From contig OOIN01000004.1 of assembly GCA_900323505.1 (NCBI GenBank), forward strand, positions 744,001 through 808,000: 64,000 nucleotides of DNA, in the 5' to 3' direction. The stretch is from Ustilago trichophora (taxonomy: Eukaryota > Basidiomycota > Ustilaginomycetes > Ustilaginales > Ustilaginaceae). The first letter of the stretch is position 1. Each line of letters starts with the position of its first letter. The position numbers and the translations under genes were made by a program. The notes beneath the pieces are model-generated. The model saw only the letters and a list, made by a program, of their open reading frames with translations, did no database searches and was not told the DNA's origin. Positions 11,501 to 20,182 of this stretch are shown here, one piece after another.

Positions 11501-12571
11501 GCTCGTTCGGCTTCTGAACTCTCTCCTTCGTCCAGCGCTGCACAACGTCGACTTGACCGAGTTGCACTTCAGCTGCCACGGGAAGGATCTCAGGATTCGC
11601 CCCTTTCCTCGCGTCGTAGCGTCATCGGACGACCTTTTCCGACCAGCGACGCTGACCAGATTGCAGCTTCTTCGAGCAACACTAGCGCCACAGGCGCTGC
11701 AACAGCGCGACCTGCACCGGCGTTCACGCCACGCCGACCCAGACTCAGCAACCCATCGGTCTCGAATGCAACGGCCTCTTTCCAACCGTCCACCGTTTCA
11801 GCAGCGTCCAGCGCTGTCGCTTCGAGCCCCGAGAACAGCCTCCACAACGGGCTTAGCGGTGGAGAGCAGATGGAAAGCGAGGGCAGTACTATCGGCGGTG
11901 AGCATGCAGGAGTCACAGTTGAGACGGACGAGTTTGGTCGTGTGATTGCTGATCCCTTGGAGAGCGCCGAGACGGTCCGACTATCCTCGCGGACACAGCG
12001 TGTCCGATCGGAACGCAGCCGTGAAGCAGCCACAATCCGAGGTGGACCCAGAGTCATCGACACGCTCACCTCGCAGCTCGACACGCTCAGGAGCACCAAT
12101 GGCGAGCCCGACGATGCGCTGGTTTCTGACGCACCGCACGCCAGCATGGGACACTCGGCCCAACGCAGGCACACGATAAACTTTCACACCACCGCCGCTT
12201 TGCCGTCTGCAAGTCTGGAAGATGACGATGCGAATCGCTCCCCACCCAAACTTAGCCAGTATGGACTGACCAAATCCAGCAATCCCCCTCCTCGACCTCC
12301 ACGTCACATTCAGAGACCGTCAGAGGAACATATCTCCTCTCCAGGGCGCAGGACGCAACAGGCTCAAAGGGAGGAACCGTCCACTCCGACTTGCAGTGTG
12401 GTTGCGGACATGGGAACTCCAAGACAGGCGGATGTCCGCAGTGCATACGTCCATGACCAACAACCAGAGGTCAGTACAGGGTTGGGCGCCTCATCAGTGG
12501 TAAGGAGTCTAGGCAGGACAGCGGCACGCCGAATGAGCCGCGTACTTGGTTCCGGTCCGGCTCAGTCGTAA
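8570..12571 (+). CDS. Unrecognised Ser-rich, mostly disordered protein with one helical island
   Basis: The protein is 1333 aa; the start is the first in-frame ATG (8570), since the frame is open upstream only from a TTG. I do not recognise the family. Most of the sequence is Ser/Arg/Thr/Pro-rich and low in hydrophobics, as expected for a disordered, phosphorylated regulator. Two parts differ. A short amphipathic segment around residues 605-630 (LDSLRNQIEDLR) could form a coiled coil. A compact helical island at about residues 755-885 runs from IRNLAIRLSQYEALY through LMGAIVHGTSTMWAEL to LLFLLDRTEKERQAQF. The last 25 residues (RSLGRTAARRMSRVLGSG) look like a basic amphipathic helix. No signal peptide, membrane segment or catalytic motif is visible. 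It could be a cytoskeletal or polarity scaffold, but this is a guess. The reading frame is intact over 4 kb, so it is certainly coding. Confidence 0.85.
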   Translation: MPLDPLQSQDPSTEHSFDTLRFQVKHNSALAVGSSAKSSSAAGRRLHGIPTPPYSETTSSASGSVGRSRKDSNDAFLSSRHATLTQDNSSQHLRPRTTHHAKPLISSRSPSAASSSNCTGSDTVGAQSPTQPHDSHFRSSRHTLTSETYSMTDSAASLSSTPSGSLTKHISNRPDPSMGESSTQPADDSPSAHRAFSSLSSHSPSQRRKRRSEMHERDVSQIRSESRLGIGNDDNDDDDEHSDQQQHTADQQHPFPRTSQHKYSPRKSTTLSVTSSRYDETEALKDDQHSPSRHANLHVLDTNSPLTPTSSKSSRYTAAEELPSGSVRRLVRTTGRTSGRHSLDDRTSPRLGSPTRIPMPAEFRMPDKQIRRAYRAAHQRNSSDPDDSEGSEVRDELVSASKSSKVGQTTAVRSPIPTRRDSLDEIQEEGVKQPPTNSPTQHRRRRYASDAAADESATRLDYDGRLGTQGSRISVDSSSAQRHLVRTSQHSTPSSSTRRTTRSSEIGSPSEEARARKISSTSSSRSQKSSSSASELHRAASRVSMRKQYGSDLFSAEPLPSAPNNHPRSHSPSGRTEHSLSLTNSSDRSRPLHGQQRRIDDAALDSLRNQIEDLRIGRSEGELDRRTLPPVAMRNQALLGSTRSSLDLKSPTLGSARPQSVMGLQRTPNDAVRVHHYPFTDPQRSRYDRSWPTPDPGNSSDAAQRIHELVSLRGGIQQRQSAPLRSATAMDNASESIVASPSLDPRQRAASNGEEPAPIRNLAIRLSQYEALYSKAPSADASTSAAAGPHTARTVELMGAIVHGTSTMWAELSSMHPIATEGHLMGRQGDALTDAFGQLDEGLAFVNKLVLEQARAVQDLLFLLDRTEKERQAQFNQALVEMGHSPRPFSRIGSGAAALTPGEAKFANGFETSGSAERNAHLLRRATSSVRAGSSLQTDSPSPFVRSSRGVGSADRSGTLTATQIRSMTSLGHASNHARSASELSPSSSAAQRRLDRVALQLPREGSQDSPLSSRRSVIGRPFPTSDADQIAASSSNTSATGAATARPAPAFTPRRPRLSNPSVSNATASFQPSTVSAASSAVASSPENSLHNGLSGGEQMESEGSTIGGEHAGVTVETDEFGRVIADPLESAETVRLSSRTQRVRSERSREAATIRGGPRVIDTLTSQLDTLRSTNGEPDDALVSDAPHASMGHSAQRRHTINFHTTAALPSASLEDDDANRSPPKLSQYGLTKSSNPPPRPPRHIQRPSEEHISSPGRRTQQAQREEPSTPTCSVVADMGTPRQADVRSAYVHDQQPEVSTGLGASSVVRSLGRTAARRMSRVLGSGPAQS

Positions 12572-12850
12572 AACCAAGAATTAACACCCCGACTCGACAG
12601 ACAATTCTTGTTTCTCTTACGATGCCAAAATGTATGATTAGCTCCGCAACGCACTGTATTCATGTTTTTTTTTTTTTTTTTAAAAAAAAAAACAGTTTGC
12701 AGCAGCACGCGTTGAAAGATGCAAAAGATGAGAGAGTCGAGATTGAGAGAAAAGTGGAAATGCTGAAAAGGGGTTACAAGTTAGATACATTCACAAGCCG
12801 CATCGGATGCTGGGGGAGCGTGCGATATGTGATGCAAATGCTAATGCAGT
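12572..12850. other. Convergent spacer with T17/A11 homopolymer pair
   Basis: This is a 279-nt gap between tail-to-tail genes. A run of 17 T (12665-12681) directly followed by 11 A (12682-12692) gives T/A-rich ends on both strands and could contribute to 3' end formation for either gene. No gene is seen. Confidence 0.5.
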
Positions 12851-15800
12851 CTAAAAGAAATTGCTTCGATCTGTTGATGGTCTCTGTACACCACTATTGT
12901 TGCGACCGATTATGAGAGTGGATGCGGGTGTATCCGATATGTTGTTCTGATCGTTCATGTTGAAAGATCGTACGTCGAAGCTCTCATCCAACGACGGACT
13001 GTTTGGATACTCGTCATTAGGTGTTGCATACCGATAGGTGGATGCTGCAACTTGACTGTCAGAGCTGGTACCGATGAAAGGGACATCCATGGATCTTTCC
13101 GGCCAGTTGGCATGTTTGGAAGCAGATGCGCAAGATGTGTTGAACTCGACCGTGCCTCCGTATGCATCCAGCTGCTCATTCACTTCGGGTAACGGCAGAG
13201 GAGGCGAAGCAGGTGCCTGCTCGCTCACCGATGTTCGACTAGAATGGCGCAGTCCAGCCAGAGATCGTCGGCTCGAGTTGGTGGCTACGGAAGAAGAGGA
13301 GTTTTGACGGCCTTTGACAAAGCGTTTTGTGCGCACAATGCCGCTGGATCCGCTGCTGGCTCGGACATCTGTGCCGGCAAGCGAAGGAAGCGGCTCATCT
13401 GCCAAGGTATACTTCCGGACCGTTTCAGAAGCTGGATCGGCATCGAGCGATGATAACGAATCTGCAGGTTCGTCCTGAAGGGAAACTGCTTCCCCAGCAA
13501 GCCATGTGCTACCATTTGTCAAGTCTGTCTTTCCAGCGTCATCATTCAGAAAGACGGGCTCTTCCATGACTATGGCGCCCTCGCCAAGCCCAGCGCCATC
13601 CATAAAGCTGAGCCCAGATGCGGCAATTGTACCTGCGGGGCTGTCCACAACATTGGTGGTCTGACTACTGCGGTTGGAGAGCTGGTTGCCAGTCATGGAG
13701 CCTGACGTTGAAGCTGTGCGCGATTCGACGGTTGAGCTCGACGTGCGTTTTCTGTTGGATGCGCGTGGACGCGAGATGCTCGTGCTCGTAGCCTGCACAA
13801 GGGGGACGTCCGAGGAGCTGGCGACGTGACCAAACTCAGGACGCTCGCGATCAGAGTCGGCGACTTTCATAGCTCTGGTGAACGCGCCTGCTGAGACGGT
13901 GCCTTCTTTTGACACAATGCCTTGCAGGCTAGCAACGCTTCCTGGCATGGTACGGGTGGATGCAGGGTGCGCTTCCATGGTAGCCGCGCTGACTGGGATA
14001 GAGTGACCAGGCAAGGACGCTGCGGGACTCTGACCGGTGAGGCTGGGAAGTGGCGGCAGCATATCCGGTTCTGTGAGGCCGGGCATGCTGGTATCGGCAA
14101 AGTCAGCCATAGAACTGCGACGGCTGTCTGCAACTGACACTGATCGCGAGGACCGGCCGCTGAAGGAGCCAGCGACACTGCTTCTGCCGTCTTGGTAACT
14201 GTTGCCTCGGCTCATGCTATGGGCCATGGGCCCTGAAGAGATTTTGCGAGAGGGCTCGTCGACTGCAAGCGAGCCAGGGCTGTTGCTGCTTTCGCGAGGC
14301 GGTCGCGCAGATTGTGAGAGGAGAAGAGGCTTGGGTCCGACGGAGCGACTGTTGGGGCTGGCGGATTCTTCGCGGAATCGTGCTGGCAGAATACCCATTC
14401 TAGCTGCTGCCCTCATGCTGGGTAGAGGGAAGGAGCTGAGCCCGTTCTCGCTTGCTCGCCTCTCTCCATGTTCTTCCCCCGTGACCGAAGAAGAAGGTGA
14501 TGCGCCTCCACGGCCATTCGGCGCCATACTGATTCGCTTGCCGAAAGTGTCGATGTACTCCATGCGACCTGCTGGGCTGTCGGCAACGTTGGGCAAAGGG
14601 AAGTCTGGTATAGTGTCGCGTGACCAGCGCGCCATATCAGGCGTTCGCGGCGAGCCGTAGCCGACAGAGCTCGACTGACTTTCGCTGGCATTCCTTCTTG
14701 TCCTGTTGAAGAAGCCTGCACCGATGGACCCAAGAGAAGCGATGCGAGAGTCATTTGCGCCAGAGACCGAGCTGGTAGGGCTGGCAGGGAAGCCACGACC
14801 CAGAGATCCGTACGACTGGAAAGGATGAGGTGTCGAAGTCTCGGGAGTAGACTCGCGGCTGGATCGGTCTCCGAAGCGAGCCATGGCTTTGGCTGTGAGA
14901 TTGGTGCTGGCTTTCGAAAGGTTGGCGGCAGCGTCACTGCTCTGGACTGCCTCGGCATACTTGGCCAAGAATCCACTAAAGCTGTTTTTGGACGGCGTCG
15001 ATACATCGGAGGCGGCACCATCGGCGCTGCTTGCGATGGAAGTGTCGGCTTCGTCTGTAGTCGGCAGGCCGGGTCGCGGTCTTGCCCGTGAGACGAGCCA
15101 GCCTCCTTTTGTTGCTGGAGCGCTGGCTTCAACGGGTTCAGCAGCGCGAGGTGATGCGACTGCGTCGCTTTGCCGACGACTTGTCCAATCACGCCACGCC
15201 TGTGCGGCTCTCGCCTTGACGGCGGCCAATCGGGGATTGGCGGCGGCGTCGTCGTCGTCGTCGTCGTCATCGCTATCAAGAGGAGGGCCGTCGCCCGTCA
15301 GGTCGGCAGCAAGGCGTCTTTGTCGCATGAGAGTAGCAGCCTCCATGACGGGGCTGATATCGTCATCGGGGTAGTCCTGAAGGACGCGCATGCCGTAAGA
15401 GAATCCTTCCGCCTCGAGATCGATGTCGTCTTTGCTGCTGGGGAGACGATCTTTGATTTCGAGCATCATGGATGCGCAGACGTCAATGAGGAACTCGATC
15501 TTGGCTGATCCCGAGACACCGGCATTCTCTTGCTCGGCCAGCAGGGCATCCCATATGCGCAGCACGGATGGGAGAGAAAGCTCGGTACTGAGGAGACATG
15601 CGAGCCAGCGGAGCGAGTAGTAAGGGAGTCGTGGGTCGAGTGAGGATGCCTGAAGATCGCGCCAAAGTGGTGGGTCGAGCCATTTGATGCGAAGACTGAA
15701 GCGGCGAAGGGCGCCTGCCATGCCAGAGTGCGAAGGCTGATGGTCAGCCAAAGCGGTACCAGCGCGGCTCTGTTGCTCGACTCGGTCAAAGTCGTATAGC

Positions 15801-17032
15801 TCTCGCATTTCGCCAATCAGAGCGGAGAAGCACCAGAAAGCATCTGCTTCTGCATGTGTAGTAAGATCTGCGAGGTCGATGTCGTTGTCCCATGATCTAT
15901 GAAGCGAGGCGTGGGATGAGTTTGCGTGCTGCGAACTGCTGGGTGTAAGAGCGGTGCTGGCGGTTTGTGGATACTGGGCTGAGCCGAACACATAGAGCAA
16001 GGTGAAAAGTGCTTCGTTCATGCCCTGAACATAGCCGATGCTGGGATTGAGCAGGGCAAAGAGGTAGAGGATGCGTAACAAGGAATGCCAATTGCGCTGA
16101 CTGGGAATGCAGTTGGGCGGTTGAGTGGCTCTTGACGAATCGTCAGCGTTGGTGCTGGTGGGGGCCGAGGTTGCGACTTGGACATGATCATGATCGTGAG
16201 CACTGGAAGTGGCCTCTAGTGCCTCATTGGCAGAGGCGAAGGAGTGCTGTGAAGACTCGCGTGACATGCCGCCAGGCGAAGGGGGCGAAAGCATGATAGG
16301 AGGGCTTTTGATAGGGTCTTGAATGAGATTGGCGTGAGCATTCGACGAAGTTGAGCCGTCCAGTGCTGGCGGACGGCAATCTGGCTGGACGTGAAGAATG
16401 CGAGGTGGCTGCCTAGAGCCGGTAGAGGAGCTGGCCGAGGCGACACGCTCGAGTGAAAGCTGCTGAGCGTATTCATGGCTGACGGCTGCGAGGTGGTGGA
16501 GGAGGTTGTCTTTGCTGTCCAATCGCTGAACGTAGGCAGTAGCTGTGTGTTGGGACTGAGCGTCGGGAGCAGGCAGAGGAACAATGGGACATGATGAACT
16601 GGGTCGTGGAGAGGCTTGATAGAATGCGAAACCATTCTTGCGCGATCGGACGAGATCCTTGTAGATCTGATCGAGCAATCGATCATTGTTGGTGAGTTGG
16701 GTGGCAGGTACTGGATGCTGAGACGAAGAAAGCGGTGGAGAAAGATCGCTGAGAAAGTGATAATATTGCTTGCGCCTTTTTGCGAGGGTAGATGACCATT
16801 CCTTCTTCTCTGGTGGGAGATACGCTAGCAAGACCTTCCATGCTTGGGCTCTGAGCCAGCTGGGTGAATCTGGCAGACCGGCTCGGAGAGTAAAGTGACG
16901 AAGACTGTAGAGATCTGCGGTTGTGTGACCGGGAAGCAAGTCGTTTGGATCTAGAAGCTGAAGGAGCGAGCGATCTCTGGTAGCAGCCGCTGATGGTGGG
17001 TTGATGGTGCTGCGAGCTTGCGAAGAGCTCAT
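12851..17032 (-). CDS. TBC-domain Rab GTPase-activating protein (TBC1D13-like)
   Basis: The protein is 1393 aa, starting at ATG 17030-17032 (MSSSQARS) and ending in TAG at 12851-12853. The frame is open further upstream, but that part is a low-complexity repeat without coding character. The N-terminal TBC part begins with LRHFTLRAGLPDSPSWLRAQAW and has the catalytic IxxDxxR motif as IYKDLVR (Arg about residue 129). After a Ser-rich insert comes NPSIGYVQGMNE, whose YVQ (about 334-336) supplies the Gln finger. Later TBC motifs follow: DAFWCFSALIGEM, YYSLRWLACLLSTE and LRIWDALLAE. Both fingers are present, so GAP activity toward a Rab is expected. An acidic Asp run (codons around 15250-15275) and about 650 Ser-rich disordered residues follow. 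The split TBC domain matches TBC1D13; which Rab it acts on is unknown. Confidence 0.88.
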   Translation of the reverse strand: MSSSQARSTINPPSAAATRDRSLLQLLDPNDLLPGHTTADLYSLRHFTLRAGLPDSPSWLRAQAWKVLLAYLPPEKKEWSSTLAKRRKQYYHFLSDLSPPLSSSQHPVPATQLTNNDRLLDQIYKDLVRSRKNGFAFYQASPRPSSSCPIVPLPAPDAQSQHTATAYVQRLDSKDNLLHHLAAVSHEYAQQLSLERVASASSSTGSRQPPRILHVQPDCRPPALDGSTSSNAHANLIQDPIKSPPIMLSPPSPGGMSRESSQHSFASANEALEATSSAHDHDHVQVATSAPTSTNADDSSRATQPPNCIPSQRNWHSLLRILYLFALLNPSIGYVQGMNEALFTLLYVFGSAQYPQTASTALTPSSSQHANSSHASLHRSWDNDIDLADLTTHAEADAFWCFSALIGEMRELYDFDRVEQQSRAGTALADHQPSHSGMAGALRRFSLRIKWLDPPLWRDLQASSLDPRLPYYSLRWLACLLSTELSLPSVLRIWDALLAEQENAGVSGSAKIEFLIDVCASMMLEIKDRLPSSKDDIDLEAEGFSYGMRVLQDYPDDDISPVMEAATLMRQRRLAADLTGDGPPLDSDDDDDDDDAAANPRLAAVKARAAQAWRDWTSRRQSDAVASPRAAEPVEASAPATKGGWLVSRARPRPGLPTTDEADTSIASSADGAASDVSTPSKNSFSGFLAKYAEAVQSSDAAANLSKASTNLTAKAMARFGDRSSRESTPETSTPHPFQSYGSLGRGFPASPTSSVSGANDSRIASLGSIGAGFFNRTRRNASESQSSSVGYGSPRTPDMARWSRDTIPDFPLPNVADSPAGRMEYIDTFGKRISMAPNGRGGASPSSSVTGEEHGERRASENGLSSFPLPSMRAAARMGILPARFREESASPNSRSVGPKPLLLSQSARPPRESSNSPGSLAVDEPSRKISSGPMAHSMSRGNSYQDGRSSVAGSFSGRSSRSVSVADSRRSSMADFADTSMPGLTEPDMLPPLPSLTGQSPAASLPGHSIPVSAATMEAHPASTRTMPGSVASLQGIVSKEGTVSAGAFTRAMKVADSDRERPEFGHVASSSDVPLVQATSTSISRPRASNRKRTSSSTVESRTASTSGSMTGNQLSNRSSQTTNVVDSPAGTIAASGLSFMDGAGLGEGAIVMEEPVFLNDDAGKTDLTNGSTWLAGEAVSLQDEPADSLSSLDADPASETVRKYTLADEPLPSLAGTDVRASSGSSGIVRTKRFVKGRQNSSSSVATNSSRRSLAGLRHSSRTSVSEQAPASPPLPLPEVNEQLDAYGGTVEFNTSCASASKHANWPERSMDVPFIGTSSDSQVAASTYRYATPNDEYPNSPSLDESFDVRSFNMNDQNNISDTPASTLIIGRNNSGVQRPSTDRSNFF

Positions 17033-18591
17033 GATGGTGTATTTTGCGTCGCTGTGGTTGGCGACATGAGATAGTTGAAGGAAACGTCGACGGGACCAGC
17101 CAGTCAATGCAAAAATAGTGCGGTGTTGGATCAAGAGCAACAGACGAGGTTCTGCGTACTTGTCACGACCAGCCAAGTGTGTGATGGTCGGACTTGCCGA
17201 TGGTGAATGGTGAATGGTGAATGGTGGATGGTGAATGGTGGATGGTGGAGAATGATGGAGGTGCAAAACAATGAACAATCCATCTTCTCGGATATGGGAT
17301 CTGCAATCGACCAAAGAGCCGCTACTGAACACGCACACCAACACCAAAATCCATGTGCATCGGCGCATGTGCCCATCTTTTTTCTTTTTAAAAAAAGAAA
17401 TCATTTTTAAGAGTGGTGCAGAGAGATGTGAAATCTGTGAAACGGAAGGACCGTGGCAACAGCCGTCGAGCACGCTAGCAACGCCTCAAAAGATCCAGCT
17501 GTGACGATACTCTGAGTCGCACACCTTGTCAATTCACCGACACTTGGCGTCGTATGGTGTTTTGGCTCAGCCCATGATGGTCTATTGCAACGAATCCGAG
17601 ACACAAGAGAGTATTGCCTCGAGAGCACAAGACTGGGGTTTGCCCCATGACAAGGTTCGGTATGCGTACACCACCTCCATGTGCATGTTTGTTTTGGCAG
17701 AAGGTCAAGGTCAAACAAAAGATCTGCAAAGCAAGATCTGCAGATCAAAGTCCAAGCGTTATGCCAAGCATCCCCTTGGCCCCTGAACCATCTCAACCAT
17801 CTGAAGCATCATCATCATGACTTTTTCGTCCATCGGTCAGAGAAGCTAGAGACAGGGTCCAGCTCTGCTTGTCCAGTCGGCGGTCCAAACGCGCTCAGGG
17901 GCAGTGTCAAGTCCAAAAAAAGACATGTTTCGGGGCTCTGGTCTGGTCTTGTATTCATTCAAAGCGTGCGAGGCAGATTTCAATCTATTTATTTTTTTTT
18001 GGGTGTATTCCTCCCAGATTCAAATATGGTAGCTTACATCCGGCTGCCAGCTTCCGTGGAGGCTGCCAGTTCAGCCCAGCTTGCCTCTAAACTATTTTGA
18101 CGCGCTGCTGCTGAGCTTCTTCACTTTGACTTTGCGTGGCGCCGACACACAAGCCAGCAGCCAGCTGGTGGGTGAGTGCAGCTGATTCTGGATATTGTCG
18201 CCGAGACCAACTTTGGCTTCCACTTTGGATTCATCGCCTTCCGTCTTCTTCAACACCATCTTCATCTTCTTGGCTTAATCGCTTCCGACCTCGTCACTAT
18301 ACGTCATCAGCTCCGTTTTTATCTTTCATCTACAATTTGCGCATCGCGCTGGTAGTGCGCAAACCATAGCGACATCCCGAGCACCTGTCCACCGCATCTT
18401 TCTCAAACGATCAGAGCGAATCAGCGCCGACGTTCGATACCATTCTCATTCGTCTTGCAACCGCATATCTGCTATATCGCCGCCGAATTCTCTCCCGCTT
18501 CCATTTTGGCTGTCGATCCGCATCACTTTCTGATCACGCGATCCCCACACCAACTGCATCCGTCTCTCGAGGACGTGCTTCCTCACTCACA
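17033..18591. promoter_or_regulatory. Divergent intergenic region between TBC-GAP and CDC50
   Basis: This 1.56-kb region holds both promoters. Next to the TBC gene lies a short tandem repeat (about 17200-17250). A near-palindromic T/A tract with the core TTTCTTTTT/AAAAAAGAAA lies at 17381-17400. A T-run lies at 17991-18000. The 250 nt before CDC50 are rich in C/T and ATC, a common look for fungal 5' leaders. Short open frames here have no coding character. Confidence 0.5.
17200..17250. repeat. GGTGAAT/GGTGGAT 7-mer minisatellite
   Basis: About seven imperfect copies of a 7-nt unit (GGTGAAT, with GGTGGAT variants) lie about 170 nt upstream of the TBC-GAP start codon. They are probably in its promoter or 5' leader. 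Confidence 0.85.
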
Positions 18592-19818
18592 ATGGCCATC
18601 TTCAAGAGGAATACCCGTGCCACCGACGCAGGGGACGCTGTCCGCAATGGCTCCACCAATGACGCCGAGAGCGATGCTTCCTCTGCAAAGGGTCTCCGCA
18701 AATTTGCACAGCGCAAACCCGCCAACACTGCATTCAAGCAGCAGCGTTTGAAAGCATGGCAACCCATCCTCACCCCAAGAACCGTCCTCCCCGCCTTCTT
18801 CCTTGTCGCCATCATCTTTGCTCCCATCGGCGCCGTCCTCTACTACTTTGCCGAGCAGGTCAATGAATTCACTCTCGACTACACCCAGTGCTCGACAGCA
18901 CCCGCCACTCCCAACCAAGCACAGATGCCTGCGTCCAAGTACGACTATCAGCTTCATGACAAGAACACCACCAACTTTCAGTCGCCTACATGGTCTTGGG
19001 ACAGCGCAACAAACACCTGCAGCCTTTACTTTAGCGTCCCCTCCAGACTCGAATCCAGCGTTTTCCTCTATTACAAGCTCACAAACTACTACCAGAACCA
19101 CCGACGATACGTCAAATCGCTCGATTCCAACCAGCTTAAAGGCAATGACGTAGCTTACAACACCATCCAAGGCGGTACTTGTAAGCCTGTCGATGTGGAC
19201 CCCAACACTCGCAAGATCATCTACCCTTGCGGTCTCATCGCAAATTCAGTCTTCAACGACACTTTTGGCGACCCTGTCTTGCTCAACGTCGCCGGCTCCG
19301 ATTCCGCCAACCAGACCTACGTCATGAGCGAAAAGAACATCATCTGGCCAGGAGAGAAGAAAAAGTACAGCAAGACAAAGTACAACGCCGATCAAATCGT
19401 CCCTCCTCCCTACTGGCAGGGCGCCACTGGCCAATTTGGCTTCGCCAACGGCTACACCCAGAACAACATCTTTGACCCAAGCGACAATGAACACTTTATG
19501 GTTTGGATGCGCATCGCCGGTCTCCCCACTTTCCGTAAGCTCTACAAGCGCAACGACACTGCCCCCATGGAACCCGGTCGCTACCTTCTCCAAGTCGTCG
19601 ACAACTACCCCGTAGCCATGTTTGACGGCACCAAGAGCGTCGTCTTCAGCACCTCGTCCTGGGTCGGTGGCAGAAATCCTTTCCTCGGTCTGTCGTTCAT
19701 TGCTGTTGCCGCTCTTTCCGTCTTGCTCGGTCTCGTCTTCACCGCGCGTCACTTGATCAAGCCAAGGAAGCTCGGCGATATGAGCTATCTCTCGTGGAAC
19801 CAACCTGATTCCAAGTAA
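18592..19818 (+). CDS. CDC50: CDC50/LEM3-family P4-ATPase (flippase) beta subunit
   Basis: The protein is 408 aa, with ATG at 18592 and TAA at 19816-19818. Order: a basic cytosolic N-tail ending KAWQPILTPR, membrane segment 1 (about residues 64-86, VLPAFFLVAIIFAPIGAVLYYF), a large lumenal domain, and membrane segment 2 (about 362-388), then LIKPRKLGD and a short cytosolic tail. The lumenal domain carries the family motif YYQNHRRYVKS, paired cysteines, and several N-x-T/S sites. Length is close to yeast Cdc50 (391 aa). These proteins escort P4-ATPases out of the ER and are needed for phospholipid flipping at Golgi, endosome or plasma membrane. Fungi often have two or three paralogues (CDC50, LEM3, CRF1); the sequence alone does not say which one this is. 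Confidence 0.93.
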   Translation: MAIFKRNTRATDAGDAVRNGSTNDAESDASSAKGLRKFAQRKPANTAFKQQRLKAWQPILTPRTVLPAFFLVAIIFAPIGAVLYYFAEQVNEFTLDYTQCSTAPATPNQAQMPASKYDYQLHDKNTTNFQSPTWSWDSATNTCSLYFSVPSRLESSVFLYYKLTNYYQNHRRYVKSLDSNQLKGNDVAYNTIQGGTCKPVDVDPNTRKIIYPCGLIANSVFNDTFGDPVLLNVAGSDSANQTYVMSEKNIIWPGEKKKYSKTKYNADQIVPPPYWQGATGQFGFANGYTQNNIFDPSDNEHFMVWMRIAGLPTFRKLYKRNDTAPMEPGRYLLQVVDNYPVAMFDGTKSVVFSTSSWVGGRNPFLGLSFIAVAALSVLLGLVFTARHLIKPRKLGDMSYLSWNQPDSK

Positions 19819-20117
19819 ATCAAGTAGTTAAGAAAATGCGAGGATCGACTCGACTTGATCCTTTTTTTTCCCCTGTCCTTTCAAAGCCCAAACGATATGT
19901 CGACACGTTTTTTTCTTGTCTTTTCGCACTCGGTTTTTGTTGCACCTACAGTATGATCTACAGTAATGCACCTTGTCGATCGGACATTTCACTTGAACTG
20001 GGTTGTGAGGCTTCGGATCTCTGGACTGTCACAACGGAGAGTTTCGAATTGTAGGACCGAGGTTGCGAGACTGGTTGCAACATGTTTCATTGCTTCGAGA
20101 TTCGGCGATGTGCTACA

Positions 20118-20152
<35 letters not shown>

Positions 20153-20182
20153 GGAAAAAGGCAGACCAGAGAGCCACTAAGT
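19819..20182. other. Convergent spacer between CDC50 and the hydrolase-like gene
   Basis: The 364-nt gap contains T-runs just after CDC50 (19863-19869 and 19909-19915), suitable for 3' end formation, and the poly-G run at 20118-20151. No gene is seen. Confidence 0.5.
20118..20151 (+). repeat. Poly-G homopolymer of 34 nt
   Basis: 34 consecutive G lie about 30 nt beyond the stop codon of the hydrolase-like gene, which is read on the other strand, so its mRNA 3' end would carry poly-C. The length may be assembly-dependent. Confidence 0.9.

Noticed and set aside
17033..17473. 147-residue upstream extension of the TBC-GAP frame
   Set aside because: It runs through the 7-mer minisatellite and T/A tracts; the downstream ATG at 17032 precedes the first family-like sequence.
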